This document shows positions 1-7,633 of a stretch of DNA of 64,000 nt, piece by piece (within the stretch, counting starts at the first letter, position 1; each line of letters opens with the position of its first letter). The position numbers were made by a program, and so were the translations under genes. Below the pieces are notes generated by a model, which was not told where the DNA came from, made no database searches, and was given only the letters and a program-made list of their open reading frames with translations. The stretch lies in assembly GCF_000308655.1 (NCBI RefSeq), contig NZ_BAGC01000071.1, positions 1 to 64,000 of the forward strand, given 5' to 3'. This DNA is from Nocardia niigatensis NBRC 100131 (GTDB taxonomy: Bacteria > Actinomycetota > Actinomycetes > Mycobacteriales > Mycobacteriaceae).

Positions 1-757
1 CGGGCTCAAGGCCCCCGGCACGAAGGCTGCCGCACCGGCCGCCGAGGCGCCTGCGGCCGAGGCCGCGTCCGAGGCCACCGCGGCTCCGGCGCCGGCCAAG
101 GGTCTGGCCATGAAGGGCCCCGCCAAGGCTCCGGGCGGCAAGGGTCTGCAGATGAAGGGCGGCCTGAAGGCGCCGGGCGCGAAGGCCCCCGCCGCCGAAT
201 CCGCTTCCGCCGCTGCGGCTCCCGCCGAGTCCGCGCCTGCCGAGGCTCCCGCGGCTCCGGCCGCCAAGCCGGGCGGGCTCGCCATGAAGGGCGGCCTCAA
301 GGCTCCCGGCGGCAAAGGTCTCCAGATGAAGGGCGCCGCAAAGGCTCCGGGCGCCAAGCCCGCCGCCGAGGCCGCTCCGGCCGAGACCGTGGCGGAAACC
401 TCCGCGCCGGCCGCCGAGGCTGCCGCGGCCCCCGCCGCGGAGGCCAAGCCGTCCATCGCGCCCAAGGGTCTGGCCATGAAGTCCGGCCTCAAGCGCCCCG
501 GCCCGAAGGCTCCGGGCGCCGCGGCCCCGGCTGTCGCTCCGGCCCCGGAAGCGCCTGCGGCTCCGGCCGATTCGGCTCCGGCCGCCCAGCCTGTGCAGGT
601 CGAGGCCGCCGCTCCGGCGGAGGCTCCGGTCGCCGTCCAGGACGGTGCCGATAAGGCGCAGGGGAATGGCGACAACGGCGCTGCCGTGCCGCCGGCGGCC
701 AAGCCGGGTGGCCTCGGCTTCAAGTCGGGCATGAAGGCTCCGGGCCGCAAGAACTAG
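1..757 (+). CDS. Lys/Ala/Pro-rich repeat protein, 5' end outside window
   Basis: The reading frame (codons from base 2) is open from the window edge to a TAG at 755-757, so the true start lies upstream; the ATG at 110 is internal. The visible ~250 residues alternate a basic motif, roughly GL-x-M-K-x-x-x-K-A-P-G-x-K, with Ala/Pro/Glu spacers. I count six complete copies plus one cut by the window edge. The last copy has Phe for Met (GLGFKSGMKAPGRK) and ends the protein. No enzymatic domain or membrane segment is visible, and the composition suggests disorder. A strong hairpin follows the stop. I do not recognise the family. Lys/Ala/Pro repeats occur in nucleoid- or polyanion-binding mycobacterial proteins, but the motif differs, so a binding role is only a guess. 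Confidence 0.85.
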   Translation, partial: GLKAPGTKAAAPAAEAPAAEAASEATAAPAPAKGLAMKGPAKAPGGKGLQMKGGLKAPGAKAPAAESASAAAAPAESAPAEAPAAPAAKPGGLAMKGGLKAPGGKGLQMKGAAKAPGAKPAAEAAPAETVAETSAPAAEAAAAPAAEAKPSIAPKGLAMKSGLKRPGPKAPGAAAPAVAPAPEAPAAPADSAPAAQPVQVEAAAPAEAPVAVQDGADKAQGNGDNGAAVPPAAKPGGLGFKSGMKAPGRKN

Positions 758-794
758 GCCCCCGGCCCGAAACAGCGGGCGGCCGAACCTGATT

Positions 795-840
795 GACGAG
801 GGCGGCGCTACCAACCCGGTAGCGCCGCCCTCGTCCGTTT
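795..840 (+). terminator. Rho-independent terminator after the repeat protein
   Basis: A perfect 18-bp stem (795-812 with 818-835) and a five-base loop are followed by a short T run. It lies 37 bases after the stop of the repeat protein, so it probably ends that transcript. Confidence 0.85.
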
Positions 841-920
841 CTACCAGTTCACGGGGCATTCGCGACCCGTTGGCTAATCTCAGGCAACATGACGCGCCGG
901 AGTTCGCCATACTGCAAGGT

Positions 921-1682
921 ATGACGGATGCGCGGGCGGTGCGGGTCGAGATCGGGGTGGAGTCTCTGGGCGGGGTCCGGATCGCCGAACAGGCGGGGGC
1001 CGCGCGGGTCGAATTATGTGCCGGGTTGACGGTCGGGGGACTCACGCCCGGGCCTGCGCTCATCGAGGCGGCGGTCGCGGCGGCCGGGCACACTCAGGTG
1101 CACGTGCTGATCCGGCCGCGCCCCGGCGACTTCCGTTATTCGCCCGACGAGGTGGCGTTGATGCGCACCGATATCGAGCGGGTGCGGGCGGCGGGGGCGC
1201 ACGGGGTGGTGATCGGTGTCCTCGACGAGGAAGGTCATGTCGATCCGGCCGCCAACACCGAACTACTGGCCGCCGCGGACGAGCTGGAGGTCACCTTCCA
1301 TCGCGCGTTCGACGTGTGCGCGGATCCCTATGCGGGTTTCGACCAATTGCTGGAGCTGGGTTTCACGCGTTTGCTCACCTCGGGTCGCCAGGAGTCGGTG
1401 CTCGACGGGGCCGCCCTGATCTCCCGGCTCGTGACGCTGGCCGACGGCCGCATCGACGTGATGGCGTGCGGCGGCCTGCGCGCCGACAATGCCCGCCGGG
1501 TCATCGAGCTGACCGGCACCCGCGATCTCCATGCGGCCGTGCGCATTCCGGTCCCCGGCCGCCCGCAGGCCGATTCCGAGGTCTCCTTCGCCGAATTCGG
1601 GGTGCCCAGTGGCTTCGACCATTTCGCGACGGACGCCGACGGCGTGTCGGCGCTCTGCGAGGCGGCACGCGCGTCGCGCTGA
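921..1682 (+). CDS. cutC: CutC family protein
   Basis: This 253-residue protein has the CutC family start, an EIGVESLGG strand followed by GAARVELCAGLTVGGLTPG. A conserved RPRPGDFRYS segment follows near residue 65, and VTFHRAFDVC near 120. CutC proteins are TIM-barrel cytosolic proteins historically linked to copper homeostasis, with an uncertain biochemical activity. The ATG at 921 places the family start at residue 1. An in-frame TTG at 870 would add 17 residues that do not look like the family. The gene stands alone between a terminator and a convergent membrane-protein gene. Nothing nearby suggests copper regulation. Confidence 0.9.
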   Translation: MTDARAVRVEIGVESLGGVRIAEQAGAARVELCAGLTVGGLTPGPALIEAAVAAAGHTQVHVLIRPRPGDFRYSPDEVALMRTDIERVRAAGAHGVVIGVLDEEGHVDPAANTELLAAADELEVTFHRAFDVCADPYAGFDQLLELGFTRLLTSGRQESVLDGAALISRLVTLADGRIDVMACGGLRADNARRVIELTGTRDLHAAVRIPVPGRPQADSEVSFAEFGVPSGFDHFATDADGVSALCEAARASR

Positions 1683-1775
1683 CGGGAGTTCTTCATCGGC
1701 GACACCGCCAACGCCTTCTCCACGACCACCATGCCGCCGACCACCACCCGCGCTGTGGCAGATGATTTCGCGGGA

Positions 1776-3587
1776 TCAGGGCCGGGAGTGCCGTCCGCCG
1801 CGCGGCGGTTCGGGCGGCCATCCCTGATCGCCGGGCCGGCCCTGCTCCTGCGGCCACCCCTGATCCTGTTGCCGGCCCCGGTCTCGCGTTCCGGTATCCG
1901 ACCACGGCTCGCTCGGATTGAACCAGGACGACGTCGTGTACTGCCGTTCCTCCGTCGGGTTCGGATTCGGCTGCACCACACCGGTTCTCGGTACCGTCGG
2001 CGATTCGCTGCCGCCGGTCCCGGCGGGCTGTGGTGCGGTGCGCCGCACGGCGGGCTCTTCACCCGTCCACGAATCCCGCTGCTGCGCGCCGCTTCTCGGC
2101 ATCACCCGGTGTTCACCGCTGCCCTGATCGACCGGCCTGCGCACCACCGGCTGTGAACCGGTGCGGGGCACCGCCGATTGCTCCCCGGTGCGCGGATCCT
2201 CGGGCCGGCGCGCCGCCCCGGCACGCGCGCCACCGGGCTGCCCGGCCGTCCGCCTTTGCGTATTCCGTTGCGTGCCAGCGTTTCGGCTCCGAGCACCACC
2301 CGCCCCGGCGGCCGCGCGCGCCGGCGCCGGCTTGGCGCCAAGCGGCCGGGCCAGCAGTACCGCGATGGCGGTGGTCAGCGGCACCGACAGGGCCAGTGCG
2401 ATGCCACCGACCGCCGACCGGGCGATCTCGATGCCCACCGCGTCGCCGGTCAGCACGTCCCGCATGGGCCGTCCGGCCACACTGAACAGCAGCAGCAGCG
2501 GCAGCGCGCCACCGGCGTAGGCGAGCACCAGGGTGTAGACGGTACTGGCGATATGGTCGCGGCCGACCCGCATGGCCGCGGAGAAGATGCTGCGGCGGTT
2601 GGCCTTCTGATCCAGCGCCGCCAGCTCGAAGGCCGCCGATGCCTGCGTGATGGTGACGTCGTTGAGCACACCGAGCGAGCCGATGATGAACCCCGCCAGC
2701 AGCAGCCCGGTGATACTCACGTGCTGTATATAGGCGGCGACATTGGTGTTCTGCTCTTCGGACAGACCGGTGAGATGGGTGACCTTCAGCGACACCCAGG
2801 ACAGCACCGCCGCCAGCACCATCGAGGTCAGCGTCCCCAGCAACGCCGAACTGGTGCGCAGGTTCACCCCGTGCGCCAGATACAGCACCGAGTAGAGGAT
2901 CACCGCGCCCGCGACCAGGGCCACCGGTATCGCCGGTTTCCCGTCCAGCAGCGCGGGCAGCAGGAACATCACCAGCACACCGAACGCGATCACGAGCCCG
3001 ATCAGTGCCCGCAGCCCCCGCCACCGCGCCACCGCGATGATGACCACCGCGAACACGATCCCGATGATCGTCAGCGGCAGCCCGCGCGCGAAATCGTCGA
3101 ACGAGTACAGGGTGGACCCATTCGGATCCTGCGGAGTCTTGGGCGCCGCCTGCGGCACGATCCGAATCTTGTCCCCCACACTCAAATTCGGCTGATCCGG
3201 AGTAGGCGAATTGACGAAGACCGTCCAACTCCCCTTGTCGGCCCCCGAGTCGATCGAAATGACACTCCGCGCACACTGCCGCTGCGCCGCCGGAAGCAGT
3301 TCCGGTTCGACCGTGAACACCTTCCCGTTCGACACATCCCCACACGGCCCGAGATCCTGCTTGACCACCGTCCCCGCCTCGGAATGCACCGCACCCCCGC
3401 CCCCGTTCTGCATGGGCAACGGAATATCGATGTGCTGAGAACTGGGCCACAGCCAGATCATCCCCACAACCACCGCCACTCCGATCACCGCCAATAGCCC
3501 GACGACAACCCGAGCCGCATTGGTCCCGATAGCAATAGGCCCGGAGTGGTCGTGATGGTGATGATGAGAATGCTGGTGATCGCTCAC
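1776..3587 (-). CDS. YibE/F family multi-pass membrane protein
   Basis: The 603-residue protein opens with a His-rich stretch, then a membrane segment (about residues 24-48) and an extracytoplasmic loop of about 130 residues. A block of roughly seven hydrophobic helices follows (about 165-410), typical of YibE/F proteins. The last ~190 residues are hydrophilic, rich in Pro, Arg, Thr and Gly, with recurring PRTG-like tetrapeptides, and are probably disordered and cytosolic. The start is the GTG at 3587, which has only a weak ribosome site. The family's function is not established; transport has been proposed. The N-terminal histidines could bind metal, but that is inference. It is convergent with cutC, leaving 93 bases between stops. 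Confidence 0.85.
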   Translation of the reverse strand: MSDHQHSHHHHHDHSGPIAIGTNAARVVVGLLAVIGVAVVVGMIWLWPSSQHIDIPLPMQNGGGGAVHSEAGTVVKQDLGPCGDVSNGKVFTVEPELLPAAQRQCARSVISIDSGADKGSWTVFVNSPTPDQPNLSVGDKIRIVPQAAPKTPQDPNGSTLYSFDDFARGLPLTIIGIVFAVVIIAVARWRGLRALIGLVIAFGVLVMFLLPALLDGKPAIPVALVAGAVILYSVLYLAHGVNLRTSSALLGTLTSMVLAAVLSWVSLKVTHLTGLSEEQNTNVAAYIQHVSITGLLLAGFIIGSLGVLNDVTITQASAAFELAALDQKANRRSIFSAAMRVGRDHIASTVYTLVLAYAGGALPLLLLFSVAGRPMRDVLTGDAVGIEIARSAVGGIALALSVPLTTAIAVLLARPLGAKPAPARAAAGAGGARSRNAGTQRNTQRRTAGQPGGARAGAARRPEDPRTGEQSAVPRTGSQPVVRRPVDQGSGEHRVMPRSGAQQRDSWTGEEPAVRRTAPQPAGTGGSESPTVPRTGVVQPNPNPTEERQYTTSSWFNPSEPWSDTGTRDRGRQQDQGWPQEQGRPGDQGWPPEPPRGGRHSRP

Positions 3588-3644
3588 CCGCCGAGCCTAA
3601 ACGAAAACCATTCCTGACATGCTGAGAGGTTCTGCTCCCCGCCT

Positions 3645-3780
3645 CCCCGAGACTTCAGCGGACAGCTCGGGCGCCGTTGCGAATTTCGCACCCGTACTGG
3701 CGGTCAATGCCGAACCAATTCTGGACGTACCCGGCGAGTTACCCCAACCTCGCGAAATCAGCTGTCGCCTTCCAGATCCC
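3645..3780 (+). repeat. Dispersed intergenic repeat, copy A
   Basis: This copy belongs to a family of four. It shares its left end with copy C (15 identical bases, gcctccccgagactt) and its core with copy D on the other strand (20 identical bases from 3726 to 3745, plus gcgaaatcag near 3752). By eye about three quarters of positions match copy D. It lies in the 561-base gap upstream of the YibE/F gene. No coding function is apparent. Confidence 0.7.
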
Positions 3781-3812
3781 TTCAGGGCTTCTGCGGCGAA
3801 GAGGTTTGGGAG

Positions 3813-3936
3813 GGGCGGCGGAGAGCAGGGGGATGTCTCCGCCGCCCGGGGTCAGCGGCCCAGGGGGGGTAGGCCGGCTAACCAGGGCCGGACGGCCCAG
3901 GGGGGGTAGGCGGTCCGGCCGGGCACTCTGAGTGCC
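3813..3936. other. Hairpin and direct-repeat cluster in a 561-base gap
   Basis: Three potential hairpins occur in a row: a 12-bp stem (3813-3824 with 3836-3847), an 8-bp stem (3887-3894 with 3913-3920) and a 6-bp stem (3922-3927 with 3931-3936). A 19-base direct repeat containing seven consecutive G residues occurs at 3856-3874 and 3893-3911. An AT-richer stretch follows (3950-4020). It may be the leader of the YibE/F gene (minus strand) or a structured RNA. No gene was found in the gap. Confidence 0.5.
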
Positions 3937-4031
3937 GAGGACCACTGTACACAAAAGACGGTTCTTTGCGCTAGCTAAGTCTCTAAAAACCGAACTTTTT
4001 CGTACCAGCGGTTTGTTTTAGCCAGGGTCAC

Positions 4032-4123
4032 ACCTGCGCCACAGCCCCCGAGACCCGTGTCCGCTACTGGACAGCGCGAGATAGGCGCAGGTCAGCAAGG
4101 TTCACAGGATCCCCGTGAACCTT
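4032..4123 (-). terminator. Hairpins downstream of the aminotransferase gene
   Basis: A 9-bp inverted repeat (4097-4105 with 4115-4123) lies 25 bases after the aminotransferase stop on the minus strand. A second 9-bp stem (4032-4040 with 4084-4092) encloses a small 5-bp stem (4058-4062 with 4069-4073). Neither has a clear T tail, so this is a terminator-like or structured 3' region rather than a textbook terminator. Confidence 0.5.
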
Positions 4124-4148
4124 ACCGTCAAATATTTCCGCCCGGAAG

Positions 4149-5453
4149 TTACTGCCGATAACTGGACAGGAAGTTGCCGAACCGCTCGATGGCGACCGAC
4201 AGGTCCCGCGCCCACGGCAGGGTGACAATGCGCAGATGGTCGTGATGCGGCCAGTTGAACCCGGTCCCCTGCACCATCAGGATCTTCTCCTGCAGCAGCA
4301 GATCCAGCACCAGCTTCGAATCATCGTGGATCTCATGGACTTCCGGATCCAGCCGCGGGAACGCGTACAGCGCGCCGGTGGGCTTCACACACGAGACGCC
4401 CGGAATCGTATTGAGCTTCTCCCAGGCCACATCCCGCTGCTCGAGCAGCCGCCCGCCCGGCAGCACCAGGTCGTCGATGCTCTGATGTCCGCCCAGCGCC
4501 ACCTGAATGGCATGCTGCGCGGGCACATTCGGGCACAGCCGGGTGGAGGCCAGCAGGTCGATGCCCTCCAGGAAGCCGCCCGCGTGATCCTTGGGACCGG
4601 TGATGACCAGCCAGCCCGAGCGGTAGCCCGCCACCCGGTACGCCTTGGACAGGCCGTTGAAGGTGAGACACAGCAGATCCGGCGCGAGCGTCGCCAGCGA
4701 CACATGCTTGGCGCCGTCGTAGAGGATCTTGTCGTAGATCTCGTCGGCCAGCAGCAGCAGCTGATGCTTACGGGCCAGATCCACCACCTGCTGCAGCACC
4801 TCGGCGGAGTACACCGCGCCGGTGGGGTTGTTGGGGTTGATCACGACAATCGCCTTGGTCTTGTCGGTGATCTTGGATTCCATGTCGGCGATGTCCGGCT
4901 GCCAGTCGTTGGACTCGTCGCACAGGTAGTGCACCGGGGTGCCGCCCGCGAGCGAGGTCATGGCCGTCCACAGCGGATAGTCCGGCGCGGGGATGAGCAC
5001 CTCGTCGCCATTGTCGAGCAGCGCCTGCATGACGATGGTGATCAGCTCGGAGACGCCGTTGCCCAGGTAGACGTCGTCCACGTCGAATTCCGGGAAGCCC
5101 GGCACCAACTCGTAGCGGGTGAAGATGGCCCGCCGCGCCGGCAGGATGCCCTTGGACTCCGAGTAGCCCTGCGCGTACGGGAGCGCCGCGATCATGTCGC
5201 GCATGATGACGTCGGGCGCGTCGAATCCGAACGGCGCGGGATTGCCGATGTTCAGCTTCAGAATCCGGTGGCCCTCGGCCTCCAACCGTGCCGCGTGTGC
5301 GTGTACCGGGCCCCGGATCTCGTAGAGCACGTTCTGGAGTTTGGTGGACTGTTCCAGGACGCGCGGGGACCGATGCGGTAGGTGACTCGATGGGCTCACC
5401 CCGTCAATGGTGCCATCCGCCCGCAACCAGCTTTTTTCGTGTCCGGCCCACAC
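4149..5453 (-). CDS. alaA: PLP-dependent aminotransferase, AlaA type
   Basis: A class I/II aminotransferase of about 434 residues that closely recalls M. tuberculosis Rv0337c. The N-terminal LNIGNPAPFGFDAPD segment, the PNNPTGAVYS motif, the DEIYDKILYDG segment and the PLP-lysine region FNGLSKAYRVAGYRSGW are all present. It probably makes alanine from pyruvate and glutamate in the cytosol. The start is uncertain: GTG at 5453 gives the longest form, TTG at 5426 gives an N-terminus like the mycobacterial protein, and GTG at 5399 is a third option; none has a strong ribosome site. It lies 20 bases downstream of the HTH regulator on the same strand and may be co-transcribed with it. Confidence 0.88.
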   Translation of the reverse strand: MWAGHEKSWLRADGTIDGVSPSSHLPHRSPRVLEQSTKLQNVLYEIRGPVHAHAARLEAEGHRILKLNIGNPAPFGFDAPDVIMRDMIAALPYAQGYSESKGILPARRAIFTRYELVPGFPEFDVDDVYLGNGVSELITIVMQALLDNGDEVLIPAPDYPLWTAMTSLAGGTPVHYLCDESNDWQPDIADMESKITDKTKAIVVINPNNPTGAVYSAEVLQQVVDLARKHQLLLLADEIYDKILYDGAKHVSLATLAPDLLCLTFNGLSKAYRVAGYRSGWLVITGPKDHAGGFLEGIDLLASTRLCPNVPAQHAIQVALGGHQSIDDLVLPGGRLLEQRDVAWEKLNTIPGVSCVKPTGALYAFPRLDPEVHEIHDDSKLVLDLLLQEKILMVQGTGFNWPHHDHLRIVTLPWARDLSVAIERFGNFLSSYRQ

Positions 5454-5473
5454 CTACCGGGAAGTACGCCGGG

Positions 5474-6889
5474 CTATCGGGCGGAATCCGGCGGCAGCAC
5501 GCTGCGGGCAGCGGTGGAACCGCAGAACTCCTCGATGCGCTCGTCCAGGGTCTGCGCTTCACCGGCGTCCCGGAACTCCGGAGCGGCCAGCCGCTGCCGC
5601 ACCGCGTTGAGCCGCTCCTCCAACTGCGCGATGCGCTTGTCCTCGTCCAGCTCCAGCACCGGTTCGAGGGCGGCGGCGGCGCCGTCGAGGCTGCCGTTGA
5701 TCAGGTGGGCGGCCGCGTTGTCCACCCGGGCCAGCGACTCCGCGCCGTAGGAGCGCTTGTCGGTCGGCCCGTTCACGTACAGGTCGATGGCCCGGCTGGT
5801 GGCGTCCAGGGCGGGCTCGGCCTGGCCTAGATGGATGTAGGTGGCGCCGGCGTAGTAGTGGCTCTTGGGCTGGTCGAACCCGAACACCCCGCCCACGTCG
5901 TCGTGCAGGTTGTCGCTGGATTCGCCGTCGCGGGCGTCGTCGGCGGCGCGGATGCAGCGCTCGGTGTCGGCGGTGCTGCCCAGCCGGGACCAGATGCGGG
6001 CCTCGATGTTCAGCAGCCGCACCCGCGAGGTCGCGGATTCGGCGTAGCGCTGGCCGCTCTGGGCCAGCAGGACCGCGCGGCGCGGCCGCTCGGAACGGTA
6101 TTCGATGAGCGCCTGCATGCCGCGGGTCCAGGCGCGCAGCGGATCGTGCTCGCACAGTTCGGCGTAAGCCCAAGCGGCCCTGGCCTGTTCGCCGGCGGCG
6201 TCGAAATAGCCCAGATCCGTACTGGCATTCGCCAGCAGACCGGACAAGGTGCCCGCCAGCAGGTACAGATGCGCCGTATCGGAGGGCCGCTGACGGCCTT
6301 CCAGCAACCGGTACACCCGCCGCCGCACCCGCAGCATCTCCACCATCATCGGCACCGGCGGCATGTGTACGTAGTCGTTGGCGATGCGCGTGACATCCGC
6401 GTCCAGCTGTTCCAGCAGGGTCGCACCCACATTGGTGCCCTCGGCCCTGCCGGCGTGCTCACTTGCCTCGTGGGCAGCCGCCATGATCAGATCCCTCTCC
6501 GAAATCGCCGCTAACGCATCGCCCCTCATCGCACCCGTATCGACGAGTGCCAGCAGTTCCGCGTCGCTGGAATAACTGGCCTGCGCGGGCATCCCGTTCC
6601 ATACCTCGGAATTGCCTTGGCGCACATCGAGACCGGGAACGGCGGGGCGGTCGATCAAGGGCTGGTCGATCAAGGCCGCGAACCGTGCCCGCACAACATC
6701 GTCGGACCTGGCAAGGGAGGTATCGAGGGCGGCCTGATTGATGGGGCGGGGATGCACCCGATCGCCCCCGGCCTCCCATTTCGAGACCAGTCGTTCGTGC
6801 ACACCCAGGTGCGCGGCGAACTCCCGGATACTCATGCGTTTGGCATCGCGGAGGGCCCGGGCTTCTTTGCCTGACCAGTGCCGAACCAC
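5474..6889 (-). CDS. XRE-type HTH regulator with helical-repeat C-terminus
   Basis: A 471-residue protein with an N-terminal helix-turn-helix (about residues 8-35, SIREFAAHLGVHERLVSKWEAG). The remaining ~350 residues are Ala/Arg/Leu-rich helices resembling TPR repeats. Actinobacteria carry many regulators of this architecture with unknown ligands. The GTG at 6889 is preferred because a good ribosome site (ggaaggga) precedes it and the HTH then begins directly; a longer frame continues upstream with non-family sequence. It is divergent from the 149-residue protein at 7093 across a 203-base gap, so it may control that gene. No clear operator is visible there. Confidence 0.85.
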   Translation of the reverse strand: MVRHWSGKEARALRDAKRMSIREFAAHLGVHERLVSKWEAGGDRVHPRPINQAALDTSLARSDDVVRARFAALIDQPLIDRPAVPGLDVRQGNSEVWNGMPAQASYSSDAELLALVDTGAMRGDALAAISERDLIMAAAHEASEHAGRAEGTNVGATLLEQLDADVTRIANDYVHMPPVPMMVEMLRVRRRVYRLLEGRQRPSDTAHLYLLAGTLSGLLANASTDLGYFDAAGEQARAAWAYAELCEHDPLRAWTRGMQALIEYRSERPRRAVLLAQSGQRYAESATSRVRLLNIEARIWSRLGSTADTERCIRAADDARDGESSDNLHDDVGGVFGFDQPKSHYYAGATYIHLGQAEPALDATSRAIDLYVNGPTDKRSYGAESLARVDNAAAHLINGSLDGAAAALEPVLELDEDKRIAQLEERLNAVRQRLAAPEFRDAGEAQTLDERIEEFCGSTAARSVLPPDSAR

Positions 6890-7092
6890 GGTGCCATCCC
6901 TTCCGAACGAACTCCGAACTCCAGGGTACGAGCGGAAAGTGGTCGCGGCCACAGCCGAAACCTTCTCGGTACCAGGCGTTATACGTACCGGTAATAGTGG
7001 CAGCGGAAAGGCAGTGGAAGGCGGGTGTGCGGGCGTTTTCACGGTGACGCCCCGCGGGCGACCCTGGTGGCTGGGGGAAGGAGGCGGGGAAC

Positions 7093-7542
7093 GTGAACGC
7101 GGACAAGCTCGGAACAGTCGAAGACTGGGTTTCCCACTACCGGCACGAGTTCGGGCTACCGGTCCTCGAACGCGGCGGATTCGTCATGCTTCCCGTCACG
7201 GCGCAGGTCGGGGTGGTGCACCTCCCGGTCGCGCGCGCCGAAATGGTGCGCAGCGCACTGCGACAGCAGCGCACCGGCGGACCCGTGCTGGCCCGTCAGA
7301 TTCGCTGGAGCTTTCTGGCCGAACCTGATTCGCGGCCCGGCGCGCAGATCATGGAGGTGCTGAACCGGCTCGATATCGGCATTCCGGCCGTCGGCAGCGC
7401 GGTCATGCTCCCCACCGGCCTCGGCCGCTGGACGCGCGAAGGCTGCCACTGGGTGACCCCACCCGCACGTGATTCCAAACTCCCACCCCTGTCGGCGATC
7501 ATCACGACAGCTCTGGCGGTGGGAGCCGGAGGCGAGGACTGA
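7093..7542 (+). CDS. Conserved small protein of unknown function, paralogue of 32475-32921
   Basis: A 149-residue soluble protein with no signal peptide or membrane segment. It is preceded by a strong ribosome site (aaggaggcgggg) ahead of a GTG start. A C-terminal motif, LPTG-x-GR-x-T-x-EG-x-x-W, is shared with the protein at 32475-32921. That protein also has the same length, an N-terminal W-x-x-x-Y-R-x-x-FGLP segment and a similar C-terminal PPLSAIITTAL/PLLSEVVAATQ helix. I do not recognise the family. It is divergent from an HTH regulator, whereas the paralogue is coupled to an ADP-ribosylglycohydrolase gene. A perfect hairpin terminator follows. Confidence 0.8.
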   Translation: MNADKLGTVEDWVSHYRHEFGLPVLERGGFVMLPVTAQVGVVHLPVARAEMVRSALRQQRTGGPVLARQIRWSFLAEPDSRPGAQIMEVLNRLDIGIPAVGSAVMLPTGLGRWTREGCHWVTPPARDSKLPPLSAIITTALAVGAGGED

Positions 7543-7563
7543 ACGCAGCCGGTCCTCGCACCA

Positions 7564-7607
7564 CCGAGTCCGCCCCCACTGGCAGTCGACGGGGCGGACT
7601 CGGCTTT
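7564..7607. terminator. Bidirectional terminator between convergent genes
   Basis: A perfect 13-bp stem (7564-7576 with 7591-7603) with a 14-base loop is followed by ctttgtc on the plus strand. It sits between the stops of the 149-residue protein and the convergent Hsp70-like gene and could serve both. Confidence 0.75.
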
Positions 7608-7633
7608 GTCCGGATCGCGAAAGGCTCAGGCGG

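Noticed and set aside
3619..3909. A 96-codon plus-strand open frame in the gap before the aminotransferase gene
   Set aside because: It covers the dispersed repeat and hairpin cluster and has no ribosome site; equivalent frames in other copies are interrupted.
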